A stretch of DNA of 64,000 bases from positions 1-64,000 of the forward strand of contig NZ_SRRO01000001.1 of NCBI RefSeq assembly GCF_004785795.1. The letters run 5' to 3'. Shown here one piece after another: positions 7,954-16,412 of this stretch; position 1 is the first letter of the stretch, and each line of letters opens with the position of its first letter. The notes under the pieces are model-generated. The model had not been told where the DNA came from, made no database searches, and was given only the letters and a program-made list of their open reading frames with translations. A program made the translations under genes and the position numbers. Source of the stretch: Nocardioides eburneiflavus. Its GTDB lineage: Bacteria; Actinomycetota; Actinomycetes; Propionibacteriales; Nocardioidaceae.

Positions 7954-9018
7954 ATGGGTCGGGGGGACTTCCGAGGCGCAGCCGCAGTGGCGGCCGCGAT
8001 GGCCGTGGCGACGCTGGTGGTCGCCGCGGCGTACGACCTGCCCGTGCGGGACCCCGACGGGGTCTCGGTCCCGACGTGGGTGCGGCTGCCGCTCATCGTG
8101 CTGGCCGCCGTGCTGCTGGACGTCGTCGCGCGGTGGGTGCTGGCGCTGCGGGGTCGCGAGGGTCCGGTCACCGTGTCGGACGCGAGGTCGGTGCTGCGGT
8201 CGGTGGTGGTCGCACGCTGGGACCTGGCCCAGGTCCGTTTCACCCTGAGCGGCCTGCTGGCGTGGTACGTCGCCTACGTCGCATTCCGCAACCTCAAGGG
8301 CTACCTGCCGTTCGTCAACGAGCGCCTGTGGGACACCGAGCTCGCGCGGCTGGACCGTGTCCTGTGGCTGGGCCACGACCCCGCCGCCGTGCTGCACGAG
8401 GTGCTGGGCACGGGCTGGGCGGCCTGGCTGATGTCGGGCGTCTACGTGCTGTGGATCGGACTCGTGCCGGCGGCCCTCGCCGTCGCGCTGGTGTGGACGC
8501 GGCGCTCGCTCGCCGGCGAGCTCTACGTCACCGCCATCTCCTTCAACTGGCTGCTCGGGGTGGCGGTCTACTACCTGGTGCCGTCGCTCGGCCCGGTCTA
8601 CTCCCGTCCGCAGGGGTTCGCCGACCTCTCCCCCACCTTCAACACCCGGGTGCAGGAGTGGCTGCTGCAGGACCGCGTCGACGTCCTCGCCGGCGCGTGG
8701 GACACCAGGGCCGTCCAGACCGTGGCCGCCTTCGCCTCGCTGCACGTGGCCATCACGGTGACCACCTGCCTGGTCGCGGAGGTGCTGCGGCTGCCGTCGT
8801 GGGTGCGCGTCACGTGCTGGACCTTCGCCGTGCTCACGTCGGTGTCGACGGTCTACCTGGGTTGGCACTTCTTCGTCGACGTCCTGGGCGGAGCGGTCGT
8901 CGGGGACGTCGCGCTCGTGCTCGCCGCCACGGCGACCGGTCACCCCTTGCGGCGCGAGCGCGTACGCCCGCGTGACGTCGTCGCGGACGTGGACCGCGAG
9001 CAGGCCGGGCGGGCCTAG
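7954..9018 (+). CDS. PAP2-superfamily integral membrane phosphatase/transferase
   Basis: The 354-residue protein has about seven to eight membrane segments. Its C-terminal half carries PAP2 signatures: SLHVAIT (His) and, 50 residues on, YLGWHFFVDVLGG (His and Asp). These place it with the Aur1/Ipt1-like PAP2 group (inositol phosphotransferase type), acting on phospholipid headgroups or polyprenyl phosphates at the membrane surface. The ATG at 7954 begins a short charged segment before the first membrane helix; a GTG at 7894 is possible but adds non-family residues. The last 185 bases overlap the extended reading frame of the convergent HIT gene. The substrate cannot be told from sequence. Confidence 0.78.
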   Translation: MGRGDFRGAAAVAAAMAVATLVVAAAYDLPVRDPDGVSVPTWVRLPLIVLAAVLLDVVARWVLALRGREGPVTVSDARSVLRSVVVARWDLAQVRFTLSGLLAWYVAYVAFRNLKGYLPFVNERLWDTELARLDRVLWLGHDPAAVLHEVLGTGWAAWLMSGVYVLWIGLVPAALAVALVWTRRSLAGELYVTAISFNWLLGVAVYYLVPSLGPVYSRPQGFADLSPTFNTRVQEWLLQDRVDVLAGAWDTRAVQTVAAFASLHVAITVTTCLVAEVLRLPSWVRVTCWTFAVLTSVSTVYLGWHFFVDVLGGAVVGDVALVLAATATGHPLRRERVRPRDVVADVDREQAGRA

Positions 9019-9463
9019 CTGAGGGCCGGCCCTCGGGCCGGCCGTCGGGCCGGCCGTCGAGTGCCGCGCGGAGACGGGCGGCGTACGTCTCGGGCTCGCC
9101 TGCGGCGTACTTCGTGCGGGGCCAGAAGAAGCCGCGCAGGCCGTCGCCCTTGGTGCGCGGCACGACGTGCAGGTGCAGGTGCGGCACGGACTGGCTCACC
9201 GTGTTGTTGACGGCGACGAAGGAGCCCTGGGCGCCGAGCCCGTCCTTGACCGCGGTCGCGATGCGTTGGGCGGCGAAGAGGAACGGGTCGCGCAGCGCCG
9301 CGGGGAGGTCGGGCAGGGTCTCGACGTGGTCGCGCGGCACGAGCAGGACGTGGCCCTTGAAGACCGGGCGGGTGTCGAGGAAGGCGACCAGGTCGTCGGT
9401 CTCGAGGACGAGGTGGCCGGGCACGTCTCCGGCGACGATCTGGCAGAACACGCATCCGTCCAC
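8834..9463 (-). CDS. HIT family nucleotide hydrolase/transferase
   Basis: The first ~140 residues form a complete HIT domain: zinc-type CVFC (Cys4, Cys7), FKGHVLLVPRDHVE, and the catalytic histidine triad HLHLHVV at His95/97/99. HIT proteins hydrolyse nucleoside phosphoramidates or dinucleoside polyphosphates. After residue ~145 the frame runs on for some 65 Arg/Pro/Ala-rich residues opposite the PAP2 gene, with no family likeness. A GGCCGGCC repeat block (9020-9056) sits at the point where the normal C-terminus is expected, and a one-base slip there would stop at about 9014. The true end is therefore probably near 9014, and the annotated stop is simply the first in frame. Confidence 0.8.
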   Translation of the reverse strand: MDGCVFCQIVAGDVPGHLVLETDDLVAFLDTRPVFKGHVLLVPRDHVETLPDLPAALRDPFLFAAQRIATAVKDGLGAQGSFVAVNNTVSQSVPHLHLHVVPRTKGDGLRGFFWPRTKYAAGEPETYAARLRAALDGRPDGRPEGRPSARPARPARGPRPRRRHAGVRARAARGDRSPWRRARARRPRRPLRPGRRRRSANPGRPSTPT

Positions 9464-9488
9464 GGACGGATCGTCGCACGCGGGTCGA

Positions 9489-9860
9489 TCAGGCGTTCAG
9501 GACCGCCCAGGCGATGAGCTTGTCGAGCCGGCGGATGTCGATCTTCTTGTCGAGCTTGATCTTGATGTGCCCCGCCCGTGTCCACATCTCGAGCTCGGCG
9601 TTGAAGTCGAGCAGCTTGCCGGCGTTCTCGGACGACCACATGTCGATGCGGCTGTAGGGAAGTGAGTAGACCTCCACCTTCTTGCCCGTGAGCCCTTGGG
9701 CGTCGCGCACGACCAGGCGCTTGGTGGTGAAGATCGCTGAGTCCCGGAAGGTCTTGTAGGCCGCGACGGCCTGCTCTCCGTCGACGAGGAGGTCGTTGAC
9801 GTCGGCGGGGACGGGGATCTCCTGGAGGAGGGTCCATGACGTGATCGCTGCGGTTTCCAT
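9489..9860 (-). CDS. Bacterial PH-domain protein (bPH_1, PF08000)
   Basis: The 123-residue protein is a single pleckstrin-homology-like domain of the PF08000 type. Diagnostic segments are FRDSAIFTTKRLVVRD, QGLTGKKVEVYSLPYS, and the acidic/aromatic DFNAELEMWTRAGHIKI. These domains form small soluble oligomers of unknown role. The ATG at 9860 is chosen because the family starts close to it; an upstream start at 9905 would add 15 unrelated residues. The gap to the HIT gene is 25 bases and both are on the minus strand, so co-transcription is possible. Confidence 0.82.
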   Translation of the reverse strand: METAAITSWTLLQEIPVPADVNDLLVDGEQAVAAYKTFRDSAIFTTKRLVVRDAQGLTGKKVEVYSLPYSRIDMWSSENAGKLLDFNAELEMWTRAGHIKIKLDKKIDIRRLDKLIAWAVLNA

Positions 9861-9989
9861 GCGCGAGAGCGTCGCAGACGACAGGGCCGGCGCGTCGCGG
9901 ATCACGCAACTTCGACAAGGTGGTCCTGATGGTCCGCGCGACCCATCCGCAGCGGGTCACTGTCGGTGGCGATCCCTACCATCGAACAC

Positions 9990-11438
9990 ATGACCGACAC
10001 CCTCCCCGGGCTCGACGCGACCGGCCTCCTGGCTGCCGCGAGCGAGGCCGTGCGCGGGCGCCGGCTGGCCGAGGTCCGCGACCTCGAAGTCCTCGCCCAG
10101 TGGGCAGTGGTCCACTCCACCGACCCCACCGAGGGGCCCGACGGCGCACAGGCCCGACGTCTCGGTGACGTGCTGGTCCAGCTCGGCGGCGAGGGCACAC
10201 CGGGTGTGCAGGACTTCTGCCTCGGTGAGATCGCGATCGCCCGGGGCACGGGCGTCACCGCCACCACCAACGCGCTGGCCGACGTGCTCGACCTCCAGCA
10301 CCGGCTGCCGGCGACCTGGGCGATCGTCCGATCCGGCGAGGCGGAGGTCTACATCGCCCGACGGGTCGCGCGGCTCACGCGCCACCTGCCCGCCGACCGC
10401 GTCGGCGTCGTCGATAGCGCGGTCGCGAGGATCATCGCCCACGAGGCAGGCGGGCGGGTGCTCGCCGTCGCCGAGGGCAAGGTCATCGAGGCCGACCCGG
10501 CCCTGCACGACGAGCGCGTCGAGGCGGAGAAGGCCCGTCGCTACGTCGGCTCCGGGCGCACCGACGAGTACGGCCTGCGCACCGTGATCGCGCGCATCGA
10601 GGCCGGTGACGCCGTGTGGGTCGAGGCGACCGTGCAGCGGGCGGCCGACATCCTTGCTCCCACCCACCCCGAGGTCGGCGCCGACGAGCTGCGCGCCATC
10701 GCCTTCGGCCACCTCGCCCGCCCGGCCGAGCTCCTCCAGCTGCTCCTCGAGCACACCGACGACACCCTCCCCGGCACCGAACCGGCCGAGCCCGACCAGC
10801 CCGACCAGCCCGACCAGTCCTCGAGTCGTGCGACCGCGTTCCCCGCCGACCTCCTCGACGCTCTGCGCTCCCTCGACCTCACCCCGCTCGCACCGAAGGC
10901 CGTGCTGCACGTCCACCTCCACGAGGCGGCACTCGCCGGCGCCGATGCCGTCGCCCGGGTCGAGGGGCTCGGACCGACCTCCGTGTCCGCGCTGTGCGCG
11001 TTGCTGGGCCGCGCCCGGTTGACCGTACGTCCGGTGCGAGACCTGTCGTCGCGGGTGCGCACCACCGCCTACGAGCACCCCGAGTCCCTCAAGGAGCAGG
11101 TCTACCTGACGACCGGCGGGGACTACTGGCCCTTCGCCAGCTCCACCAGCCGCCGGGTCGACTACGACCATCCCACTCCCTACGACGACACCGGCCCACC
11201 CGACCCGAAGCATCCGCAGACGGGGTCGCACAACTCCGGCCCACTCGGCAGGCGGCACCACCGTTGGAAGACGCACGCCGGCTACCGATCACGCCAGTGC
11301 GGCCAGGGCCGCTATGTCTGGCTGAGCCCGCACGGGCTGGCCTTCAACGTCGACCACCGCGGAACCCGCGGCATCGATCCCCACCACGCGCGGGAGATCC
11401 TCGAGGCGCCGCCGGGCGTCGACCTCTACTTCACCTGA
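9990..11438 (+). CDS. DUF222/13E12-type protein with HNH-like C-terminus
   Basis: The 482-residue protein resembles the actinobacterial DUF222 (13E12 repeat) family, usually linked to a C-terminal HNH nuclease domain. The N-terminal helical part contains LPATWAIVRSGEAEVYIARR and LPADRVGVVDSAV. Residues ~265-280 hold a Glu/Pro/Asp/Gln linker with repeated PDQ. The C-terminus (RVDYDHPTPYDDTGP, HHRWKTHAGYRSRQ, NVDHRGTR) keeps HNH-like histidines, though the CxxC zinc pairs of canonical members are mostly missing. Copies are often numerous in Nocardioides genomes and are sometimes mobile. ATG 9990 is preferred; GTG 9966 is also possible. Confidence 0.75.
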   Translation: MTDTLPGLDATGLLAAASEAVRGRRLAEVRDLEVLAQWAVVHSTDPTEGPDGAQARRLGDVLVQLGGEGTPGVQDFCLGEIAIARGTGVTATTNALADVLDLQHRLPATWAIVRSGEAEVYIARRVARLTRHLPADRVGVVDSAVARIIAHEAGGRVLAVAEGKVIEADPALHDERVEAEKARRYVGSGRTDEYGLRTVIARIEAGDAVWVEATVQRAADILAPTHPEVGADELRAIAFGHLARPAELLQLLLEHTDDTLPGTEPAEPDQPDQPDQSSSRATAFPADLLDALRSLDLTPLAPKAVLHVHLHEAALAGADAVARVEGLGPTSVSALCALLGRARLTVRPVRDLSSRVRTTAYEHPESLKEQVYLTTGGDYWPFASSTSRRVDYDHPTPYDDTGPPDPKHPQTGSHNSGPLGRRHHRWKTHAGYRSRQCGQGRYVWLSPHGLAFNVDHRGTRGIDPHHAREILEAPPGVDLYFT

Positions 11439-11466
11439 GCAGCTCGACCGTGGGTCCTGGGTGGCC

Positions 11467-12201
11467 TCAGGCCGAGCAGTCGAAGGTGGGGTCCAGCTCG
11501 CTGGGCCCGGGCGCAGCAGGCCCCGTCCCCGCGAGCACGGGTCCGAACAGGTAGGCCAAGGCATCCAGGTCGCACTGGGAGAACAGCGGGTCCGGGGCGT
11601 CGCCGATCCAGCCGTACCCCATCAGGTCGGTGCTCTCGAGCAGGTTGGTGGCGTGGCCGAGGCCGAGTGCGTGGCCCAGCTCGTGGAGCGTCACGTAGTA
11701 CAGGTACTCCGGCGTGTAGCTCTCCTCGGTGGCGAACTCCGAGGACACGATGATGTTGCCGCAGCCCGTGGCCCCGCAGATCGCGTACCCGGCGAAGACG
11801 ACCCCGCCTGCGTGCGGCACGTAGTGCAGGACGATGTCGGCGGACCTGCGCTTGGAACCCGTCACGTCCGTCAACGTGATCTCCCCGTCGAAGCACGAGC
11901 GGAGCACCTCGTCCCACGACTCGATGGCGTCGCGCACGGCGGCGAGATGAGCGTCGGAGACGTTGGGCGCGGCCTGCACGCCGACCGTGAGGTGCGTGTC
12001 GTCCCACACGTACTTGTTGGGGTAGTAGTAGTTGAGGATCACCAGCTCCTCGGCGTCGGACTCGGGCAGGTTGCAGTCCACACCGCTGCCCGCGGTCGAT
12101 CCCGGCTTGGCCGACGTCGCGGGCGCAGCCGCCAGGCCGAGGCTGCCCAGCAGGAAGGCCAGCAGGAGGGCCAGCACGAGGAGAAGTCGTCGGATGCTCA
12201 T
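11467..12201 (-). CDS. Secreted zinc metalloprotease (metzincin-like)
   Basis: The 244-residue product has a signal peptide (residues 1-27). The zinc site HELGHALGLGH lies at 173-183 (HExxHxxGxxH), followed by a Met-turn STDLMGYGW with Met194. This is the metzincin/matrixin arrangement, implying an extracellular endopeptidase. Paired cysteines (Cys43, Cys103, Cys142, Cys147) could form disulfides. The pre-protease region before the zinc site is short, with no obvious cysteine-switch propeptide. The ATG at 12201 directly precedes [16 protein letters not shown]. The gene is alone on the minus strand, next to the convergent DUF222 gene. Confidence 0.85.
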   Translation of the reverse strand: MSIRRLLLVLALLLAFLLGSLGLAAAPATSAKPGSTAGSGVDCNLPESDAEELVILNYYYPNKYVWDDTHLTVGVQAAPNVSDAHLAAVRDAIESWDEVLRSCFDGEITLTDVTGSKRRSADIVLHYVPHAGGVVFAGYAICGATGCGNIIVSSEFATEESYTPEYLYYVTLHELGHALGLGHATNLLESTDLMGYGWIGDAPDPLFSQCDLDALAYLFGPVLAGTGPAAPGPSELDPTFDCSA

Positions 12202-12419
12202 CGCGCGCTCCAGGGCGGTCGGGGGAGCTCGACCGAGAGCAGGCTCCCGGGGGATCTCGACGCTACGCCGCCGGGACAGCATCGGGAAGAGCCGGCGCGC
12301 CCGCTCGTGCCGAGGACCACGCGACAGGGGGCGAGTTGGCGCGTTCTGCCACGCGCGCGCCCAGCCGGTGTGACCCTTGAGGAGTCAGCACCATCGTGAT
12401 CCCGTGGGGGAACCGCACC

Positions 12420-13113
12420 ATGACCACGCTCGTCCGCGCGCTCGCGCTTGCCGTCGTCTCGCTCGGCCTCACCGCCGGCCTCGCGATCGTGGTGCAGGCG
12501 CCCGCGTCGGCCTTCTCCGACCGCGACTGCGGCGACTTCCCGAGCCAGGCCGCCGCACAGAACTTCTTCCTGCAGGCCGGCGCGGGCGACCCGCACCGCC
12601 TCGACGACGACGGGGACGGGGTGGCGTGCGAGTCCAACCCGTGCCCGTGCATCGGCCGCGGCAGCACCGCGCCCCAGCAGCTGGCCAACACCCAGACGCA
12701 GCAGACCCACCGCGAGACGGGCAACGTCGTGCGCGTCACCGACGGCGACACGCTCCGGGTGCGCCTGCGCAGCGGCGCGCGTGTCGGTACGCATGCTCGG
12801 GATCGACACCCCGGAGCGCGGCCGCTGCGGTGCCCAGGAGGCGACGGCCAACCTCCGCCGGCTGGCCCCGGTGGGGTCGACCGTGCACCTGGTCTCCGAC
12901 CGGACCCAGGCCGCGAAGGACAGGTACGGCCGGTTGCTGCGCTACGTGAAGCGTGAGGGCGGCTTCGCGGACCTGTCCTACCGGCAGGCGTGGAGCGGGT
13001 TCACCCGGCCCTACGTCTACGGCGGCAAGCCGGTCGCGCGGCACGGCACGTACGTCCGCGCGATCCGCGACGCGCGCGACCACCAGCGGGGCGCGTGGAA
13101 CGGGTGCTGGTGA
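12420..13113 (+). pseudogene. Secreted excalibur/thermonuclease-like protein, frameshifted
   Basis: The first frame encodes a signal peptide (LALAVVSLGLTAGLA) and an excalibur calcium-binding module with DRDCGDF and DDDGDGVACE. The start of a staphylococcal-nuclease domain follows (VVRVTDGDTLRVRL). Near 12778-12785 the reading shifts by one base, and the second frame continues with MLGIDTPERGRCG, DRYGRLLRYV and ARDHQRGAWNGCW. Joined, this is a full SNase-type nuclease of ~230 residues with conserved Asp, Arg and Glu positions in GIDTPE. The usual order in actinobacteria is SNase first and excalibur last; here excalibur is N-terminal. Shift versus sequence error cannot be settled here. Confidence 0.8.
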
Positions 13114-13131
13114 CGCCGTAGCCTCGCCGTC

Positions 13132-13650
13132 GTGATCCTCCCGGCCGTCCGCGATCCCCGTCTGGTCACGGTCCGCCGGGGCGGCACGCTGACCGACGAG
13201 GGCCACCACGCCCTGGCCCTGTGGGCGGCCGCGTGCGCCGAGCACGTCCTCCCGCTCTTCGAGGGCTCCCGCCCCGACGACACCCGCCCCCGCGAGGCGA
13301 TCGCCGCCGCGCGGGCCTGGACGCGCGGCGAGCTCTCGATGAGGCGTACCCGCGCCCTCGGCGGGCACGCGATGGGTGCCGCGCGCGACTTGACCGGCGC
13401 GCCCCGCTTCGCCGCGTACGCCGCCGGGCAGGCCGCGGTCGTCGCTCACGTCGCCGAGCACGACCTCGGCGCGGCGGCGTACGCGATCAAGGCGGCGATG
13501 GCAGCCGCTCCGGGGCAGGAGGAGACGGTGCGCCACGCGGAGTGCCGCTGGCAGCACGACCGGCTTCCCGCGACGGTGCGCGAGCTGGTGCTGGAGGACC
13601 AGCAGCGGCGCAACCCGATCTGCTGGAACGTGTTCGACCCTCCATCGTGA
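13132..13650 (+). CDS. Imm5-like putative immunity family protein
   Basis: The 172-residue helical protein matches the group annotated as putative immunity (Imm5-like) proteins. The opening RDPRLVTVRRGGTLTDE is followed by HHALALWAAACAEHVLPLF, AIAAARAWTRGE, and the paired helices AAGQAAVVAHVAEH and LGAAAYAIKA. Members of this family were first noticed beside polymorphic toxins, but most, as here, stand alone with no toxin in sight. An immunity role is therefore not supported by context. The start is GTG at 13132, 18 bases after the nuclease stop. No signal peptide is seen, so it is cytoplasmic. Confidence 0.7.
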   Translation: MILPAVRDPRLVTVRRGGTLTDEGHHALALWAAACAEHVLPLFEGSRPDDTRPREAIAAARAWTRGELSMRRTRALGGHAMGAARDLTGAPRFAAYAAGQAAVVAHVAEHDLGAAAYAIKAAMAAAPGQEETVRHAECRWQHDRLPATVRELVLEDQQRRNPICWNVFDPPS

Positions 13651-13753
13651 ACAACGGTCGTGAGGAAAGGGCGTGGCCGACGCAACCTTCCACCGACGGC
13701 GGGAGTCTGGAGGGGTGGGACGGCACCACGGGGGTGCGGGGTGAGGGGGTGGC

Positions 13754-14353
13754 ATGTTCTCGGGGACCGACAGGCAGGCACCCACGTTCGAGGAATACGC
13801 CGCCGTCTCCTGGCCGATGGTCTACCGCAGCGCCTACCTGCTGGCCGGCAACCACGCGGATGCCGAGGACCTGGCCCAGCAGGCGCTGATCAAGGCCCAC
13901 CGTGCGTGGGCCAGGGTGAGCGCCTCTGACTCGATGAACGCCTACGTGCGACGGATCCTCACCAACACGTTCCTCTCCTCCAGGCGGCCGAAGGCGCGCC
14001 GGTTGGAGCTGCTGACCGACGAGCTCCCGGACTGGGGCGGCGCCGCCAGCGCGGCCGGGCGCCCCGCGGATACGCCGGGGGCGTCCGACGAGCTGATGGC
14101 GGTGTGGCCGCACGTCAAGCAGCTGCCGCGCCAGCAGCGCGCGGTCACCGTGCTGCGCTACTTCGAGGACCTGAGCGAGGCGGAGATCGCCGAGGCGCTC
14201 GGCTGCTCCCGCGGCACCGTGAAGTCCACGGCCCACCGCGCCCTCAAGAGCCTGAAGGCCGCGCTCGACGACCAGGACAGCCCGGCTTCCGACAGCCCGG
14301 CTTCCGACAGCCCAGCGTCCGACAGCCCAGCGTCCGGCAGGAAGGAGGCCTGA
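13754..14353 (+). CDS. SigE-family ECF RNA polymerase sigma factor
   Basis: The 199-residue protein has sigma region 2 at residues ~10-75 (YRSAYLLAGNHADAEDLAQQALIKAHRAW). Region 4 lies at ~115-170 (LPRQQRAVTVLRYFEDLSEAEIAEALGCSRGTVKS, the final helix-turn-helix). This matches the actinobacterial SigE-family ECF group. After region 4 comes a low-complexity tail of four DSPAS repeats encoded by 15-bp direct repeats. The next gene starts one base after the stop and encodes a single-pass membrane protein, a likely anti-sigma or sensor partner. The product would direct transcription of a stress regulon not visible in the window. Confidence 0.88.
   Translation: MFSGTDRQAPTFEEYAAVSWPMVYRSAYLLAGNHADAEDLAQQALIKAHRAWARVSASDSMNAYVRRILTNTFLSSRRPKARRLELLTDELPDWGGAASAAGRPADTPGASDELMAVWPHVKQLPRQQRAVTVLRYFEDLSEAEIAEALGCSRGTVKSTAHRALKSLKAALDDQDSPASDSPASDSPASDSPASGRKEA
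14276..14335 (+). repeat. Four 15-bp tandem repeats inside the sigma factor gene
   Basis: GACAGCCCGGCTTCC occurs twice (14276-14305), followed by two copies of GACAGCCCAGCGTCC (14306-14335). Each unit encodes Asp-Ser-Pro-Ala-Ser. In-frame units allow copy-number change without breaking the gene. Confidence 0.9.
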
Positions 14354-14354
14354 C

Positions 14355-15500
14355 ATGCACGAGGACATCGAGAGGATGCTGCGGACCGAGCTGCGTCAGG
14401 TCGCCGACGGCGTCGAGGTCCCGCCCGCGCCGGTGCTGGCCTCCCGACCGACGTCGCGCTTCGCCTGGCCACCGGTGCTGGCGGTCGCTGCCGCCGTCGT
14501 GCTGATCGCGCTGGTCGTCCTCGTGGGTGGCCCGTCCGACCGGGGCGGCCTGCCCCAGCCGGCCCCCCAGCCGACCGACGTGGTCACCGACGTGACCGAC
14601 CCGTTGCCGGAGGCGGTGCCCACCGGGCGGCCCCGGGTGCCGTACGTGCTCGACCGGGTGGCGTACGTCGGCGACGACTCGTTCCCCGGCTTCGACGCGA
14701 TCGACGGGACCGCCCAGGGCTGGCTGGCGGTGGAGCCGCCGTTCGTGTGGTCGTGGGGCAACGGCGGAGCGCCGAGGGGGCTGGACGTCGCCGTCGAGCA
14801 GCCGCCGGTCGTGTCACCCAACGGTCAGTTCATCGCCTACCTCTCCAGCGAGGGCGACCTGAACGGGTTCCAGACCGCACCCGACGGCGAGGGGATGGGC
14901 CTGCCCGTGCCGGTCCCCGTCCGGGACGACGACGGTGTCGGCACCCGCATCGGAGCCGTCACCGACGACGGCTGGGTGATCGCGAGCGGCCGGGGTGTCG
15001 GCGTCCTGTGGCGCCCCTTCGACGGCGCCGAGCCGGTCGACCTGACGCGGACGGCGCCCGGTCAGCTGGTGTGGAAGGCGACGCGTGCGGGTCTGGTGGT
15101 CGTCGACGGCAGCGGCGACGCCCGCGACCCGGGCGGCGACAACCGGGTCGCGGGCGACGGCCGGGTCTACCTGGCCGACCTGACGCCCGACGGCGAGCTG
15201 ACCCCGATCGTCGACCTGCCCCACTTCGGGATCGCCGACGTCAGCGAGGAGTGGGTGGCGTGGGTGCCCCTCGAGCCGGTCGGGGGCGAGGTGGCCACGT
15301 TCGAGGAGATCCTCGTGCGTGACCTCGACGGCGGGAGCCAGGGCGCGCTCTCGGCGCCGCGGGGATGGCGCTTCATCAACACGGACTTCACCTTCGAGGA
15401 CGCCCAGTTCCTCGTCGCCCGGGTGACCGACGGCCAGCAGCAGCGGATGACGCGCTGCAGCCCAGCGCTCCAGGAGTGCGTGCTGCTCGAGGCCCCCTGA
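14355..15500 (+). CDS. Single-pass membrane protein, probable partner of the ECF sigma factor
   Basis: The 381-residue protein has a short cytoplasmic N-terminus (residues 1-36, HEDIERMLRTELRQVADGV). One membrane helix follows at ~38-58 (VLAVAAAVVLIALVVLVGG), then a Pro-rich linker and an extracytoplasmic domain of ~300 residues with propeller-like text (FIAYLSSEGDLNGF, GRVYLADLTPDG). It begins one base after the sigma gene stop, so the two are surely co-transcribed. The topology fits anti-sigma factors paired with SigE-family ECFs, but the N-terminus lacks the HxxxCxxC zinc motif. An anti-sigma role is inferred from position only. No frameshift is seen. Confidence 0.7.
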   Translation: MHEDIERMLRTELRQVADGVEVPPAPVLASRPTSRFAWPPVLAVAAAVVLIALVVLVGGPSDRGGLPQPAPQPTDVVTDVTDPLPEAVPTGRPRVPYVLDRVAYVGDDSFPGFDAIDGTAQGWLAVEPPFVWSWGNGGAPRGLDVAVEQPPVVSPNGQFIAYLSSEGDLNGFQTAPDGEGMGLPVPVPVRDDDGVGTRIGAVTDDGWVIASGRGVGVLWRPFDGAEPVDLTRTAPGQLVWKATRAGLVVVDGSGDARDPGGDNRVAGDGRVYLADLTPDGELTPIVDLPHFGIADVSEEWVAWVPLEPVGGEVATFEEILVRDLDGGSQGALSAPRGWRFINTDFTFEDAQFLVARVTDGQQQRMTRCSPALQECVLLEAP

Positions 15501-15530
15501 GGTCCGGGCCGGGACGTCTAGGCTCTCCCG

Positions 15531-16403
15531 GTGCGCATCGTCTCGCTGATCCCCTCCGCAACCGAGATCCTGTTCGCCGTCGGTGCGGGCGACGACGTCG
15601 TGGGCGTGACGTTCGAGTGCGACCACCCCGCTGAGGCCCGGGAGCGGCGCGTCGTCTCGACGTCCGCGATGTCGGAGGGACTGACGCCGAAGGAGATCGA
15701 CGACTTCGTCGCGGCAGCCATGTCGGCTGGTGAGGACCTCTACCGCCTCGACGCCGGAGCCCTCGCCGACCTCGACACGGACCTCGTCGTCACCCAGGAC
15801 CTCTGCGCCGTCTGCGCGATCGACGTGACCACGGTCGACGAGGCGCTGCGCCACCTGGGCTGTCGGGCCGAGGTGGCGACGGTCGACCCGCACACCCTCG
15901 ACGACGTGCTGGCGTCCGTGACCGAGATCGGCCGCTTGACCGGGCGGTCGGCCCGGGCGACGGCGCTCGTCGCCTCGCTCGAGGGACGGCTCGCGGCCGT
16001 GGCCGACCGGGTGGCGGGTCGCGTGCGGCCGCGCGTGCTGGTGCTCGAGTGGACCGACCCGCCGTTCGCGCCGGGCCACTGGATCCCGGAGATGGTGACC
16101 TCCGCCGGCGGTGAGCCGACTCTCGGCGTCGCGGGCACGAAGTCGACCCGCATCTCGTGGGACGAAGCCGTCGACTCGGCTCCGGACCTCGTCGTCTGCG
16201 CCCCGTGCGGCTACGACCTGGACGGCGCGGCCACGCTCGCGGAGGACGTACGCCACCGCTTCCCCGGCGTGCCCGTGTGGGCGGTGGACGCCGACGGACA
16301 CTTCGCCCGACCGGGACCGCGGCTCGTGGACGGGGTCGAGGTGCTGGCCGGGATCCTTCACCCGGACGCCGCGGAGCCCTCGCCGTACGCCCGGCAGGTC
16401 TGA
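15531..16403 (+). CDS. BtuF-like periplasmic-binding-fold protein without signal peptide
   Basis: The 290-residue protein has the helical-backbone binding fold of PF01497 (BtuF/FecB). It opens RIVSLIPSATEILFAVGAGD and continues LDTDLVVTQDLCAVCAI, VLVLEWTDPPFAPGHW and ISWDEAVDSAPDLVV. There is no signal peptide or lipobox at the GTG start (15531), so it is probably cytoplasmic, like the ABC-orphan BtuF-like proteins of actinobacteria. The CAVC pair near residue 85-88 could bind metal or a corrinoid. No permease or ATPase gene is nearby. A cobalamin or chelate ligand is a guess. Confidence 0.78.
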   Translation: MRIVSLIPSATEILFAVGAGDDVVGVTFECDHPAEARERRVVSTSAMSEGLTPKEIDDFVAAAMSAGEDLYRLDAGALADLDTDLVVTQDLCAVCAIDVTTVDEALRHLGCRAEVATVDPHTLDDVLASVTEIGRLTGRSARATALVASLEGRLAAVADRVAGRVRPRVLVLEWTDPPFAPGHWIPEMVTSAGGEPTLGVAGTKSTRISWDEAVDSAPDLVVCAPCGYDLDGAATLAEDVRHRFPGVPVWAVDADGHFARPGPRLVDGVEVLAGILHPDAAEPSPYARQV

Positions 16404-16412
16404 CGACCGCCG

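Noticed and set aside
9020..9056. GGCCGGCC repeats considered as an attachment site or origin
   Set aside because: No integrase, DnaA boxes or AT-rich region is nearby; a hairpin or terminator is enough to explain it.
14276..14335. Tandem repeats considered as a CRISPR array
   Set aside because: There are no spacers, the units are in-frame codons, and no cas genes are present.
15531..16403. BtuF-like gene considered as part of a cobalamin or siderophore import cassette
   Set aside because: There is no signal peptide, permease or ATPase gene beside it.
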